Origin: Pyrenopolyporus hunteri
Lineage: Eukaryota > Ascomycota > Sordariomycetes > Xylariales > Hypoxylaceae
DNA length: 64,000 nucleotides
Reading direction: 5' to 3'
Assembly (NCBI GenBank): GCA_902806595.1
Contig: CADCXC010000043.1
Span: 806,001-870,000, forward strand
The notes beneath the pieces were generated by a model that saw nothing but the letters and a program-made list of their open reading frames with translations, had not been told where the DNA came from and did no database searches. The position numbers were made by a program, and so were the translations under genes. This document shows positions 23,524 to 36,500 of this stretch, piece after piece. Positions within the stretch are counted from its first letter, which is position 1. Every line of letters starts with the position of its first letter.

Positions 23524-25283
23524 ATTTAGGACACGTATTTATGTCTCGTACGGATGCGTCAAAAAGGCCTGACTGAGCTTTGGGTGGTGACTGATATTCC
23601 ATTCCATAAGTCGGAATCCATTCAAGATGTACGGTGGCCCGAATAACGCGACGGTTCGCCTAAACAAATATCTCATCGGATAATAGGAGTTTACCTTGCT
23701 AGAAGAAGCCATAGTCCTAGGGGTATCGATAGCCTGAATGTAATGGTACGAGTGTATCGCCGAATACTCGATTCTCGCTAGATACAATACCCAAGCTACT
23801 TGGCCTTGGGGATTATGCGACGTGTGTGTTTGAGAGTTGGCAACCTCGTGGTCACCTTTTCCGCCCGGCCCCTATCGCACGGAGTCGTGTTTCTAGAACG
23901 CGGTTTCCCGTGGTGAGCATGAGCTCGGACCGTGCCTGCTCGAGTCTCCGCGCTTACCCTCCGGTCCGTCCCGCACATATCCACCGAGGGAGCCGGATAT
24001 TGGTCACAGAAAATGCAACCTCCGAATCCGGGTTTCCTACTCGCGGTCCGAGGAAGCGGAATAAGTTCTAGGTACGTCTCGTTTCATTTAAAAATCTGTT
24101 AAAAGCGGTACCCATTGCGTAGGATACCCAAGGAAGATAGGTAGGTAAATATGGATAACTTGAGCTTTCTTAATTAATTAATTGGATATAGCTTCTCCAC
24201 TCTTCTTGGATTCCTAACCATTATCAGGGATACACAAAAATTCACTGACCAATTTAACACGTCCTGCTAGGCGGTCTATAGGACTGTAGATTCTGTATTG
24301 ACTTGGATATAAGCACCTACTCACTTTAGTAGGTATGTGTCTTGGTGGTAATTGGAGTCGTGTATATGCATAGGGCCGTCGTACGTGCGATACCTGACCC
24401 TTGGAGGACATTTTCTGTAGATGATGATCATTATCCGTATCAAATTTACCTAGGCATTTAACTTCCTAAAAACACCACCTCTTTACCCCCCCTGCCATCT
24501 TATAAACACATAAGGGGCTCCGTTACGCCAAGGAAGAATCATGAACCGTTATCCTGTCGAACCTCATAGTCTAACCAAAACTGTCAAGAGGTTGATACTG
24601 CCCATGCTTAGGTAGGTAATTTTCCCTGATATAGCCTGGTTTCTTGGTGATCATCGTCATTCGGTAAGTCTCTAGTCTTCGTCCTCTCACAGTCGCTCGA
24701 CGCTGTATCTGTAGAAATACCCAAGTAGAGCTATATCCTTTTGGCTTTTAGCCCGCCAAAGTTAGCGAGTAGACTATCGCGTGAGCATTCGCGCGAGTAT
24801 GATACGTCCAACTATTATTTATTATACAATAAACTTGGACCGGAAAGTCGCCTCGGCACATGTTCCAGCGGGCGTGGAGGCGTACTCCATACAAAAGACC
24901 CGGGCCCGGGGGGTTCTACCCCGCGCCAAACATGTAGTGTATACGCATTCGAATTGGACCGGCGAGGTACCGGATTGCTATCTGTAGCCTAGCAGGTGGA
25001 CGGATCGTGCCCTCTTTGTGGGGGTCGCGGGGAGAACCCATGCGCGTGGAGAAGGTATGGGGGAGGGTGATGCGGAGAAGTGTATCGGGACTTCACCGAC
25101 CATCCGATCCTATCCTACCCCATATCGTTTGAGAACGAGAATGGCCGTCGTGTGACAAGTTCTCCCGGGGCTCCCGGGTGTCTTAAATAGAAGGGTTTGT
25201 CCTGGCCTTTCCTGGCCTTTCGACACAAAGACAGCCGTTCATCCATCTTTACCTCCGAGTACTATCATCAAGTTGAGGTCAAG
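23524..25283. other. Intergenic region, esterase to MFS gene
   Basis: No gene found. It includes a perfect 12 bp GC palindrome (CCCGGGCCCGGG, 24899-24910), a TTAATTAATTAATT run near 24170 and a TATA-like TTAAATA at 25183-25189, about 95 bp before the MFS ATG, followed by a direct repeat of CCTGGCCTTT. Confidence 0.5.
25183..25189 (+). promoter_or_regulatory. TATA-like element of the MFS gene
   Basis: TTAAATA about 95 bp upstream of the start codon, preceded by GC-rich CCCGGG repeats and followed by a pyrimidine-rich leader. Confidence 0.3.
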
Positions 25284-27243
25284 ATGGAAAAGATAGAGCC
25301 CCAAGAGCATTTTGAGGGCAACCTCGAAGAGGTTACTCGCGTCTCCCCCCCCAACTCCTAATCTCAAGCCGGGACCACCCGACTGATTCGTGAGGGCATT
25401 CTAGGGCACGACTGACAAGTCGCGCGAAGATGCGAACGAGGAAGAATTCGACCACCAGCGTAGCAGACTCCTCAACCGGCGCCTCGACATCCGGATACTC
25501 CCGCTATGCTGCTGGCTATACCTGTTGAATTTTCTCGACAGAGGCAATATCGGCAACGCAAGAGTGCTTAACCAGGAGACCGGGGATGATCTTCTCCACA
25601 AGACGGGCATGACTGCTAATGGATATGCTCTCACTGTGACTCTGTTCTCCGTGGCCTACACCGTCTTTGAAGTCCCATCTAATTGGATCATGAAGCACTA
25701 CGTACGCCCTTCGGTTTGGTTGGCCGCTCTCCTTGGCTGCTGGGGCGCGTTGACTCTGGGTTTCGCTGGAGTCAAAAATTACCCGACTGTTCTAGCACTA
25801 CGCTTACTCATTGGTGTGGTAAGTCAAACATACAACGAGCCACGAAGATGCCCTCGTTTTACGGATCTCGTTTTGCGGATGAAGAAGAAGAAGAAGAAGA
25901 AGAAGAAGAAGAAGAAGAAGAAGAAGAAGAAGAAGAAGAAGAAGGAGAAAAGAAAAACGATACAAGAAAAGAGAGAAAGAAAGAAAAACGAGTCGCTGAC
26001 TTGGCACAGTTTGAAGCCGGATTCTTCCCCGGCATCGTCTATCTTATCACTATTTGGTATCGTCATAACGAGCGAGCGGTTCGGATCGCCTTTGTAACCG
26101 CCTCCTGTAATCTTGCCGGCGCCTTCGGCGGTGCCATCGCTTACGGGATTGGCCATGCGAACGGTGCGTCCGGACTCGAAGGATTTCGCTGGCTCTTCAT
26201 AGTTGAGGGCGTCATCACTATCCTAAGCGTGTTACCAACTCTCTTCATCCTTCCCGACTATCCAGCCCGCGCCAAATTCCTCAGCGCGTCGGAAAAGAGC
26301 TTCGCCGAAGATCGTCTCAAAGAACGAGGAGGTGGATGGAATAGGGACCACGCTACCCGAAAGGAGATCTTGCAGACTTTCTTTAGCCCCCGAATGCTGG
26401 CTCACTACTGCGCCTACGTCAGTAACGCGCTTATCCAGTCATCCGAGAGGCGAGGTTGCTAATTGGACGCCGATAGATTGCGAACGTGGTGACACAGGGT
26501 TCGTTCACGTTTTTCACGCCCACGATCGTAACGGGTTTAGGATATGAGAGTATCCAGGCGCAACTGCTCACTGTCCCGCCGGTACGTACACCATCTCATA
26601 ATTGCTGTCCTCACGCTCCTCCGGAGGTCGTTCACGAGTCGCGGCCTCCTCTTCTGACGTGCATAAAACCTCACGTGCTAGCTTAAAAGATAATAAATAT
26701 CCACCTACCCACCTGGGTATCTAGTTGCCTTGTACCGGACTCTATACTGACCAACCTGTGTTACAGTGGGTCGTCGGGTTCGTGGTAGCTATCGCGCTCT
26801 CGTATTCAGCCGACCGTTTTGAAGCACGAGGCTTACATATCACGGTGATATCGACGATCGGCGGCCTGGGGTGGCTGACGGCCGGTTTACTCCCACACAC
26901 GGCGTACGTGTCGAGATACGGCTGTCTATGCATGGCAGCGGCTGGGGCTTTCCCCGCGTCGCCCGCCATGACGAACTGGGTGACGTGCAATACTCCTAGT
27001 CTGCTGACGATTCCGTTTGCCATCGCCCTCCATAACTCGTGTGCGGGCATCGGCCAGATCATCGCCCAATGGATCTGGAAACCGGACGAGGCGAAAGAAG
27101 GATATCCCACCGGGAACTTCGTATGCGCGGCATGCAACTTTCTCGTGGCGATCATAGCTCTTAGCCTAAGGCTATACTATTCCAGGATGAATAGAAAGGG
27201 CGTAAAGGATGCTCGTGGAGAGGGCAGGGTGTGGGCGTATTAA
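25284..27243 (+). CDS. MFS transporter, anion:cation symporter (Dal5/allantoate permease-like)
   Basis: A plasma-membrane carrier for an organic anion or vitamin-like solute. Exons 25284..25331, 25405..25818, 26010..26417, 26477..26581 and 26767..27243 (all phase 0) give 483 residues. The first transmembrane segment contains LNFLDRGNIGNARVLN, typical of the ACS family. Further family motifs are FEVPSNWIMK, FEAGFFPGIVYLITIWY, WLFIVEGVITILSVLP, FFTPTIVTGLGYESIQAQLL, and a C-terminal six-span half ending in CNFLVAIIALSLRLYY. Splicing out 26418..26476 removes an apparent premature stop and creates AHYCAYIANVVTQGSFT. The first junction is inferred: the ATG exon runs into a stop after eight C, and donor GTTACT with acceptor TTCTAG restores the frame. 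The substrate cannot be read from sequence. Confidence 0.85.
25881..25943 (+). repeat. (GAA)n microsatellite inside MFS intron 2
   Basis: About 21 GAA units within the 191 bp intron 25819..26009. It makes the intron longer than average and creates spurious poly-Glu, poly-Lys and poly-Leu frames in the translations. Confidence 0.9.
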
Positions 27244-28078
27244 TCGAGAAGTCTGTCATGCCACAGGTTAGGTAAATTGAAACTATGTTAATACCACTTT
27301 AGGTGAAGGGGAATGGCGTCGAGGAGGTTTGGGGGACTACATAATCAGTATGTTAGGCTTTGATTTTACCATTATGTACTTGGGTGGGTAGGAAGGTAGC
27401 TAGGCAAGGTACATTCGATATATAAGGGGAAACGTCCTATGAAGCAACGCGTTCGCGGCGAATCATCTTATTGTTTGGATTTCAGACGGTGTAGCCCCGC
27501 TCCTAATAGGAGGTAGTCGAAGTCACCATCTTCTCGGGATAGGCTTTCCACATAATCTATTGTGCTAGCTGTTGCTGAGCTTTAGTATTAGGATCGAAGA
27601 CAACGTTCGTAATTGACTCTCGAGAAAAGATGGCCTTATTTTTGCTGTTGTCCTGATGAGATTGATACCGTATTTTGAGGACCTGGATTGCCTTAAATTT
27701 AAGAAGTAAGATTGAGGGTTTGACAGCGTTGAGTTCGCTTAGTGAATGGTGTCTACATGCACACCCCCCCGGAAGTCTAGGAACTAGGTCACAGAAGGCC
27801 TAGCCTATGGAAGCAGAGAAAGTAGGGTAAATTACCTACCTACTGAATCCGCCTTGGATAGGTTGTCATCGACCAGGGTCTGTCAGCCATGCGCGACGGC
27901 AACGCCCGCGCCCGCCTCTCACCAGGCAGTATATGCGTATTCTCCAAGAGGAAGGTAGGCTGGTTGTGGCGCTGTAGGGATATAATATGCACGAGAAGAC
28001 ACTGCCCCGCTCTAACTCTTCCAATCGCGTAGAGAAGCGGCTCAGCCGCAGAGGTATTGGGGCTGGATTTGCTTTTCC
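27244..28078. other. Intergenic region between MFS and NLR genes
   Basis: No convincing gene. Open frames at 27.9-28.15 kb on both strands lack family signals. An upstream exon of the NLR could lie here if the start proposed at 28079 is wrong. Confidence 0.4.
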
Positions 28079-31000
28079 ATGGCTCTTTTACTTGAGCGGG
28101 TACGCGGAGCCTTGTTCCATGTATTCCCGGAGGCTTGTCGGGATACGTATCGTACATTAGGATCTACTCCCCGATGCATCTGCTCTGCTCGCAGAGGAAA
28201 TTTTGAGACTTGGTAATGTCGTAGACAATACCCTCGCCATGTCTAAAGCATTAGTCTTAGCTGGCAAGCTGAAACCCGATGCTAGGTTAGGATTGTCCTT
28301 GTCAGAATTTGCCCAGGCTCTGGATGACAAGCATCGCAAGAAGTTTTTTGAGTTGAGGTCGAACCCGTCGGCCATACCTACTGCGGCGGATGTGATAAAG
28401 GTGACCGAGGAGCTCAATAGAGAAGGGGCTAGACGCCATCGAGCCTGGAGACCGTTTTCTACGAGATTAGGGGCGTTTCTCAGCCGTATCCAGGCGCTTG
28501 CCAGCATAGGAGATGTGGTCGTTGGAGGCTCGCAGAATCTCCTCGCTTGCGGTGTTTGGTGTGCGGTGAGGGTTTGTCTTGACGTGAGTCGCTTGCCTTA
28601 CATCTATTAGGCAACCCCCTTCCCCCTCTTCTAAATAGATCCTCCTTGAACCACCATCCGCGGCTGATAGGGGTAGGTAATAGTCGATTATCGGATTTCT
28701 TGGATATTACGATAAGATATCGTCTCTCTTCATGAAGTTGGGCACGGCTTGGTCGCTTCATAGCGAATTCGCTAAACTGTTCGCGGGGAACAGCGAACTG
28801 CAATCTTTCCTGCTAGAATATCTGATATGCACCGTCCGCCTCTGCGAGAAGGTCGTAGTCTTCTCGAAGAAGTCGACTCTGGCGCAATTCGCCTCCTCCA
28901 TGCTATCCTCCTCGGATAACGAGTTTAATCCGCTGATGGGAGAATTAGATCAATGGGGGAAGCTGATCGAGCAGAAGTCTAACATACTCGCTACCCAGTT
29001 CGCGTTTAAGGCCGAAAAGAACGCCGTCGAGCGCAATATGAGCCTCGTCCGGCACATAACGGGCAACTCGAGAAAGCAGAAGAGTTTCGACCAGAAATAC
29101 CAGCTCCTCTTATCTCTATCTCCACGGCAGGGAAGCTACGAGACCACGTGGCGCCGTCAGAGGAGGAAAGGTACGTGTTATTGGATCTTTGAGACGCTAG
29201 AGTATGAATCGTGGCGTAGCCGGGATACCTCGTGTATGTTGTGGTTGAGCGGCAGCATGGGCACGGGGAAGACGGTCACTTTAGCGAACGTGGTAGCCGA
29301 TATCCATCTGCACCAGCAGTGCCTCTATTTCTTCTGCGTATCTAAGGAGCCGGAGACCCTAAGCTTCAGAAATCTCGTAGGCAGTCTTGCTTATCAGATT
29401 CTACGGGGCATCTCTCCCGATGATCCCTTCTGGGATTTTGACGCCGATGCCGTTGCGGCGAAGGTGACGACTCACGAGGGGATTATTGATCTTCTCCTTC
29501 GAACTATGTCCGACGACGAGAGGTATTTTATCGTGGTCGATGGCATCGATAACTGTAGCAACGACGAGTCGGATGACATTGTCAGGTTCCTCTCCGAGCT
29601 CATGCGGAAGAAGAGAGTCCTGCTTTGCTCCTCCGGCACGCCCGGATCGAGGATCCAGGCGAATATATTCTCCTGCGTCGACGAGACAGCGCGGGTTTCC
29701 GTCACGTTGAATAACCGGAACCGCCATAAAGAGATCGATGATTTCATCGACCGCGAAATCGAGCGGCGAACCGCGTCGCGGCCGTTGGACGCGGATCTGA
29801 AAAGACTCATCAGGGAACAGCTACTTTCTGGAGCGCAAGGAATGTAGGTTAATCTTGATGTTGATACCGTCACGGCGACACCGGTGCCAACCTAGGTACC
29901 TTACATAGATGAACGATGGACAAGTTTGCAGCAGCTACTAATCAACCCCCATATCCAGGTATCTTTGGGTCTCCCTGCAATTGGAGGCCGTGTTACCAAC
30001 GAACTCGGACGTGGTGGTTTCGACGAAGGATATCCTCCATATTCTCCAAGACCTTCCTAGGGACTTGCCGGAGGCTTTCGATCATGCCCTCGCGAGAGTC
30101 AGAGACCGAAGATACGGAAACAATCACTTCAAGATCGTCGCTGCCGCCTGCCGCCCGCTTACTCTTGACGAGTTCCAGGTTGCGGTGACCGTCGCCCCGG
30201 GGAACGTCGTCTGGGATGCGACGGCGCTCCCTCTAGATGCGGAAGCGGCCGTGTACGTTTGTGGCGGAAACCTCCTCGAGATCGACGAGGAAGACGGGAG
30301 GGTCCATTTCATCCATTACAGCGCCTTGCTCCATCTCGTATCCGAGACCGAAGGGCCCCGGGACGCCGCGTTCCGCTTTTCCCTGGAGGAGGCCGAGCTA
30401 TATATCGGCTCGGTCTGCGTGACTTACCTCAGCTACGACTTCTTCGACAGCAGGGTGGCCACACAGCAAAAGCTGTACGCAGATAAGGTTCCCGAGAGGG
30501 TGGTGGACGGCGTCGTCGCTACCCAACCGAAGCTAGGCCGTCTGATGGGTTCCGTCTTCAGGCATCATCGTTGGAAGAATTCTGCGAGTTTCGACATCAT
30601 GAACCAGATAATCAGCGTGAAGGACCGCAAAGCCCAAGTCTCACTCTCCTTTCTCCCCTACGCGAAATCCAACTGGCTGGACCACACCCGCCTTCTCCAC
30701 GACGACATGGAGGCGTGGCAGTTATGGAGGAACCTCGTGGTTAACGAGGTAGACCATATCCAATTACCCTGGAAGATCCACGGCGAATCGACGAGCCCCC
30801 TCGAATGGGCCGTGCTGCATTCGCACGGGGCTCTGTTCAAGCATATCAGGTTGACTAGCATGTCGAGAAGCGACATCGAGAGGATCGTGGAGACGATCCC
30901 GCAACCGCCCCGGATCGGGCCGCAATGGTTGTCTGATATCCTCGCATTCTGCGTCTCGGTGGGATTGACGAGCTGGGACGTTCTTAAATATTTCTTAGAT

Positions 31001-32500
31001 GCGGGGGCGAATCCGTTCAGGGAGCATGCGGTGAATGGCCAAGCTCCGATTCAGCTGCTGATACACGGACACCGTGGTAATGACCCGCGCCTCGAAAATT
31101 TCCTCGCGCATCCTACCGTATCGGCTTACAGTGCTACCGGGACGTGGATGGAAGCGAGTCATTGGGCTCACACGCTCTCGGTTGCGATCGAATTTGGGTG
31201 GACGCGGGTTGCGACGCGCCTCGTCGAGCTCGGGATCGCGGTAAACAGGGCTCCGCCGGAGGACTCTCCCCTAGGAGCTGCGGTATCTATTAGGGACATA
31301 GGGATGGTTCAAACGCTTCTAGACGCTGGTGCCAGGCCGTCCAGGTCGTACTTCGAAAGGAAACCAGCCATCGTGCTCGCGTTGGAGGCTCGGAAGCGGC
31401 CAAATCAGAAGCAGTTGATGAAGGATATCATCGACCTCCTTTTGGCGCGCGATCCCCAAACTTTGGATACTCTAAACGCATATAGAGTCGGACAGTTGCC
31501 GTACCTCTCCGTCGAAGATGACGTAGACGTAATATCCCTTGCCCTAGGGTTCGGCGCGAATCCCAACGTTCGCGGTTCGGACGGCCGGACTCCGCTGCAT
31601 AACTGCTTAACGAGGCTCAGGGGTGTCGCCGGCCGGGATGCGACGGTTTTGGAAGCCACGTTGAAGATGAAAGCGACGGTATTGCTTGCGTTTGGGGCAG
31701 ATCCGTATGTTAGGTGCGCCGACGGCTCGTCTAGCGTCGAGGTGGCGTTGAGAGCTCAGACGTCCCATATGCTCCGTACCTTGCTCCTGAAAGGAGGAGA
31801 CCCGAACGGGCTGACGAGCGAAGGATGTACGCTCCTCCAGCTCGCAGCCGATAGGGACTATGCCGAAGGCGTCGAGATCTTGCTCGAATGCGGCGCGAAG
31901 GTCGATGTTCCGGGGGCTCCGGGCCGCAGCGCGCTGGAGAGAGCCGCCTCCAAGGCGCACGTCGATGTGGTGCGAGTGCTTCTCGGAGAATTCCCGGAAA
32001 TTTCGCCGAACATTCTTTGGTTGGCTTTCCCTAAATCGTCGAACGATCTTGTTTTACAGCGACGAACTATAGTAATATGGCTCCTCGAAGCTGAGGCGTA
32101 CGACCAGTTTCGGGAGGAGCTGCTCGTGAACGCTCTCGCTTTCGCGGAGCAGTGTCAAAATTCTGACGATCCTTACGATTCCGAGAGCAGAGATCGATAT
32201 TTGGCCTTTATAGATATAGCTATGCATTTATTAGACTACGGCTCAAACGCGAATGCAATCATCGGCGAGAGAACGGCTCTCGTTTTCTGCCTGCAAAACT
32301 GCTGGCCGGAGCTCGTCCTTAAACTGCTGAAGAAGAAGGCGGACACAGACACGTTAGGAGGGCCAGAGGGTTGGGAGGATTTTATGAGTTCCTACAAGAA
32401 GGCATGTCGAGGTCTAGGCATCGTCTTCGAAGAGAAGATATGGCGGGAAGTGTGGGAGAACTTACATCCTAGGGTAAAACGGAAGCTACCGTCGCCATAG
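28079..32500 (+). CDS. NLR-like STAND protein: helical N-domain, NACHT, ankyrin repeats
   Basis: An intracellular signal-transducing NTPase of the type used in fungal non-self recognition. Proposed exons 28079..28099, 28161..28583, 28684..29843 and 29959..32500 give 1381 residues. The N-terminal 150-300 residues are helical and resemble the DUF7708-type module that precedes NACHT in many fungal NLRs (KFFELRSNPSAIPTAADVIK; the splice joining CLD to SIIGFLGYYDKISS). The P-loop GSMGTGKT is at about 338-345 and Walker B YFIVVDGIDNC at about 429. The third splice creates GAQGMYLWVSLQLEAV, a standard post-NACHT motif. A winged-helix-like stretch (ACRPLTLDEFQVAV, VHFIHYSALLHL) follows, then degenerate ankyrin repeats over about 810-1225 (DGRTPLHNC, LLAFGADPYVR, VEILLECGAKVDV). 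The start is the weakest call: a TAG at 28157 forces splicing, and the seven-residue first exon is inferred. Confidence 0.85.
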
Positions 32501-33580
32501 GAAAGAACTTCGCGTTCCACGCTCTCTCTCATTGTTCTCGCCGTCGTTATTTCGGGCGGCAGGTTGAGGTTCGGGTTTTGAGGCTGAGGCCTATACATGT
32601 TAGCAGAGAGAGTATTATGGATTTGGACTTGGACGGATCTGGACAGGGGGTTAGTTTGGGATTTTGTCATCTCTCCGTATATACAATACCTAGGTATATA
32701 TACCCATTTAGTGATACCCCTAATTGATTCGTTCTGTCGCTTCCGGCTATGGCATGTTTCCGACCTAGGTACGTTCATGTTATATCGATATGGTTTCATT
32801 TTCTGTTTAGAAAGACGGGCGTGGGCGACCACCAGGCAAACGGACGGCTACGGGGATTGGGTGGTCCGTCGGTAGATACCTAGCGCCCTAGGTACATAGG
32901 TACATAGCTTGGTACCCCGACGGCTTATTCACATGTAGGTACCTACCTACCTACCTGCATATGTTGTGGCCCAAGGCTAAAAGATCGAATTGTTACGGTG
33001 GCCACGGGTGACACCTAAACCAAAAAAGAAAAAAGAAAAATACTGTTATAGGGATTAGGCCGCTGTAACGCGTCACCTAAATGCCCCATATACACGTGCT
33101 CACGCACGCCGGACATTACATATCTAAGTAGATACCTAGGTACCTAGGCTGGACTAAGACATACAGGTACCTACGATCCAGTAATATGTATTTGAAGGTT
33201 CATAGGACCCAAGGTACCCAGGTACCTACCTAAGTTAGTAGGCACCCGTACGGATGCTGCATGTATCCGGTGCTTCTTTTCCGTACCCCGTTACAGGTGG
33301 GGTTAGTAAAGTGGTCCCCTAGGCCAGCAATGGATGACTTACAGCGTCACCCTTAGGTAGGTACCTAGGTGGTAACTAAGCAAGGCCTATAGCCAGTCAT
33401 GGGGCACCAAAACCAACCCCACCAACACGCAAAAGACAACTGCTAATTACCTTACATACAATTCTTACACACTCACCTCATCCAAGGTTAGGTACCCAGC
33501 ATCATCTACATGTATTAATAACTTTCCGACTCCTTAGGGTCACCTCCGATGGCGAGTCCTCTCGTGTCGAGTTCGTCGAG
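32501..33580. promoter_or_regulatory. Intergenic region upstream of the SbcD-SbcC fusion gene
   Basis: No gene. It has the densest TAGGTACC palindromes of the window (about 32880-32957, 33126-33236 and 33355-33371). It carries the 3' end of the NLR gene and the promoter of the fusion gene, plus a short upstream frame touching its start codon. Confidence 0.5.
33126..33236. repeat. TAGGTACCTA palindrome cluster
   Basis: At least four TACCTAGGTA or GGTACCTA units within 110 bases, including ATACCTAGGTACCTAGG and CCCAGGTACCTACCTA. Confidence 0.7.
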
Positions 33581-33584
33581 ATGA
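33549..33584 (+). promoter_or_regulatory. Upstream open reading frame overlapping the fusion gene start (ATGA)
   Basis: An 11-codon frame (MASPLVSSSSR) begins at 33549 and its TGA at 33582-33584 overlaps the ATG at 33581 as ATGA. Such stop-start overlaps permit termination-reinitiation and usually lower translation of the main frame. Whether the transcript starts upstream of 33549 is unknown. Confidence 0.45.
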
Positions 33585-36500
33585 GCATAAAGACTAAGCC
33601 CCTTTGGATGCTGGCTAGTGATATTCATTTCAAAACTCACGACCTTGATCGCGTAGTTCGTGCGGCGAACTGGATCGCCTCCGTTCCCGACACGTACAAA
33701 GTTTCTCGAGCCGTGATCTGCGGCGACCTACTAACTACACGCTCTTCGCAGCCGACCCACGTACTTTCGGCGTGTTACCGCTTCTTGAATCAGCTGGCCG
33801 GAGCCGTACCACACGTAAATATCATCTTGGGCAATCATGACTTGGCATACCGACTGGACTATTCTACTTCCGCGCTGGAGGCGCTCGCCATCACTCGTTT
33901 AGCCCCTTATGTAACTCTACACAACGAGATAGGATGCCACGAGTGGGATGGGCGGCGCGTATTTGTAATGCCTTTCCGCGAGGACCAAGATCAAATCGTC
34001 AGATCTGTAAACAATCTGGACCCCGAGATCGCCGCCTCGACGGTCGGCTTTGGGCACCTGGCCATAAACCGAGCTATAACGCAGAGGCATGTTGTCGACC
34101 CCGCAACGGGGAAGGCGGGCCCTCCGGTAAGGTACCCCGGCCTTACCGGCATAGGTGGGTTTGCGCCGCTAGCGAGGACGTTCACCGGGCACTTCCATAG
34201 CCATCAGACGATCCTCCAGGCCGCGAACCAGCAGTCCGGAGATCTCCGGGGGAGCGTAACGTACATCGGCGCGCCATTACAGCTCACCTGGGCTGATCTG
34301 TTTGATGTTAGGAGGGGCGTCGTGTTGCTCGACCCCGAAACTCTAGAGCACCAGCTCATTTGTAACCCTTTTGCCGAGGGTTACATAGCCGTCTCCGCAG
34401 AAGACGTGCTCGCGGACCGGGTACGCGTCGAGCATGTCCGTGGCAAGCACGCGATGATCACGGGGAGAGTATCGGGATACGGATACGTCTCGGCTAGAGA
34501 TCGCCTAGTTCAGCTAGGGGCGCGTAGCGTCAGAGACAAGAAACCTTTCGAACGCGAGTCGCAATTTGAAATTAAGGGTCTCGGAAAGACGACACTTCCT
34601 ATTGACGTTCGGAATCGTCCGGATCGGGACGGAGGCCAGCTCTCGGAAGAAGAGGCAGCAGCGAAACGTCGAGCTCTTGATATCGTCGGCCCCTCAGCCG
34701 CCGCCGGCTCGCGGGATTTGGCATCTTTGCGAATGGAGCGCAAGCCAGTTGACTTGGGCGGGATTGTCCATGAATACGTCTCTTCCCTGAAACTCGGGTC
34801 CGCCCTTGAGGATAAGCAGGATATACTAACCGCCGTGGGGAAGCAACTGCTTAATATCGGGGGCTACCCCCATGACAAGTCCGGCTCCTCGGTCAAGTAT
34901 AAGGACATGCTCGATCCCTCTGCGCCGCCCGTCCTTGACCCGTCGAACGGTGCCTCGCAGAACATATTTGCCGCGCACCCCGTTTCTATCGAAATAACAA
35001 ACTTTCTAGGTGTTCAGGGTACTATTGGGCTAGATTTCGAGCGTCATCTTCATCCGGGCCTAAACTTCGTAGTGGGGCCCAACGGGGCAGGGAAGAGCAC
35101 GATCATCGAGGCGCTCGTGTGGTGCCAATTTGGACAGTGTATCCGGGAGGGCCTCGGGGTGAACGACGTCGTCAACGACGTTGTTGGTAAGAATTGCAAT
35201 GTTCGTCTGACGTTTGCGAATGGGTATAGCATATCGCGATCCCGAAAACACAGCAAGTTCCAAAACCGCGTCATCGTGGAGAAGGACGGAGTGGTCCAGC
35301 AACGATTCGAGGGGTCGAACACTAGGAGCTCCCAGGCGTCCATCAACGAGCTACTAGGGATCGACTTCGATACCTTCATCAGAACGATATTGTTGGGTAA
35401 CGAAAGCACCCGGAGCTTCTTGAGCGCATCGCCCCTTCAGAAGAGGCAGCTGACGGAGGCGGCTTTGGGTTTAGGCGTCCTCGACGGATGCGCGGACGCT
35501 TGCAACTCAATGCTAAGCCAGGTGGGTGAGGAGCTGGACGGCCAACGGTCGCGGCTTAATGCGGTTACGCATACGACACTGCATCTTAAAACTCGAATCC
35601 ACCGGATGGCGCAGACGCTGCGACGTCTACGCGACGAGGCAGTGTCTCTCGACCGCGAGTTATCAGACGCGGAGAAGAAACACGCGAGATCGGTGAGCGA
35701 GAAGAGGCTCAAAATCAATGGGCTGCGGCAGTATATCCAGACGGAAGAGTCTTTTCTAGATCTAGAGCCGGATCTCTTACGTCTTCAGAAGGACGTTTCT
35801 AATGCGCAGGGCAGGGTGGAGAATCTTGGCATCTTGTCTAGATTCGCGCAGGCCCGTCTGTCCGTCGAACACACCGGGACCGACATGAGGCGGAAGATCA
35901 AGGCCGCGAGCACCCAGCTCGATCATCTCGGGGAGGAACTTGAGCATCTTCTAGGAGAGAATGACACGTTGGAGGTTGCGGTGCCACCCTCCAAATATGA
36001 CGGAGTTGATGAAGGCAAAGAAGGAAGTAGTAGCGTGCGGGAATTATTGACTAGCATCGCGCTCGGCTTTCGAAGATTCTGGGTATCACTTCTAAACGTT
36101 ATTAGTCCGGGGATGGGCGACAGATTTGGCATACCTGGAAAGGAATCCCCCGCCGTCGTGGAAGCTCGGCGACGGTGGCACGACCACGTAGCGGCTATCT
36201 TTACCCTCACCAGCAACGTCGCTAAGGCAGAGGGGAGGGTAAAGGCCATAGCCACGGCGGTAGGGAACCTCTACCGCGATGTTGCGAGCCAGAATTCAAT
36301 GAGTGAAGGCGACGTTCGTGCTGCCCTGCGCGATCTAACCCTCCAGGGAGCTTCGGACATCCCCAGGCAGCTCGCTGCGGCTATCGGTGAGCTAAAAGCT
36401 GCAACGGACCGGTACGATCATTTGCAACGCCTATATCAGAGCCGGAAGCAGACGCGACTTCGTAGGCAGCGCGACCTTGAAGAACAAGAGAAGCAAATGG

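Noticed and set aside
25804..26156. Poly-Leu, poly-Phe and poly-Glu frames
   Set aside because: Translations of the (GAA)n intron repeat in the MFS gene.
26418..26476. Apparent premature stop in the MFS gene
   Set aside because: Explained by a 59 bp intron (donor GTCAGT, branch CTAAT, acceptor GATAG) that restores the conserved NVVTQGSFTFFTP.
27840..28157. 105-codon minus-strand frame before the NLR gene
   Set aside because: No family signal. It probably overlaps the 5' region of the NLR gene on the other strand.
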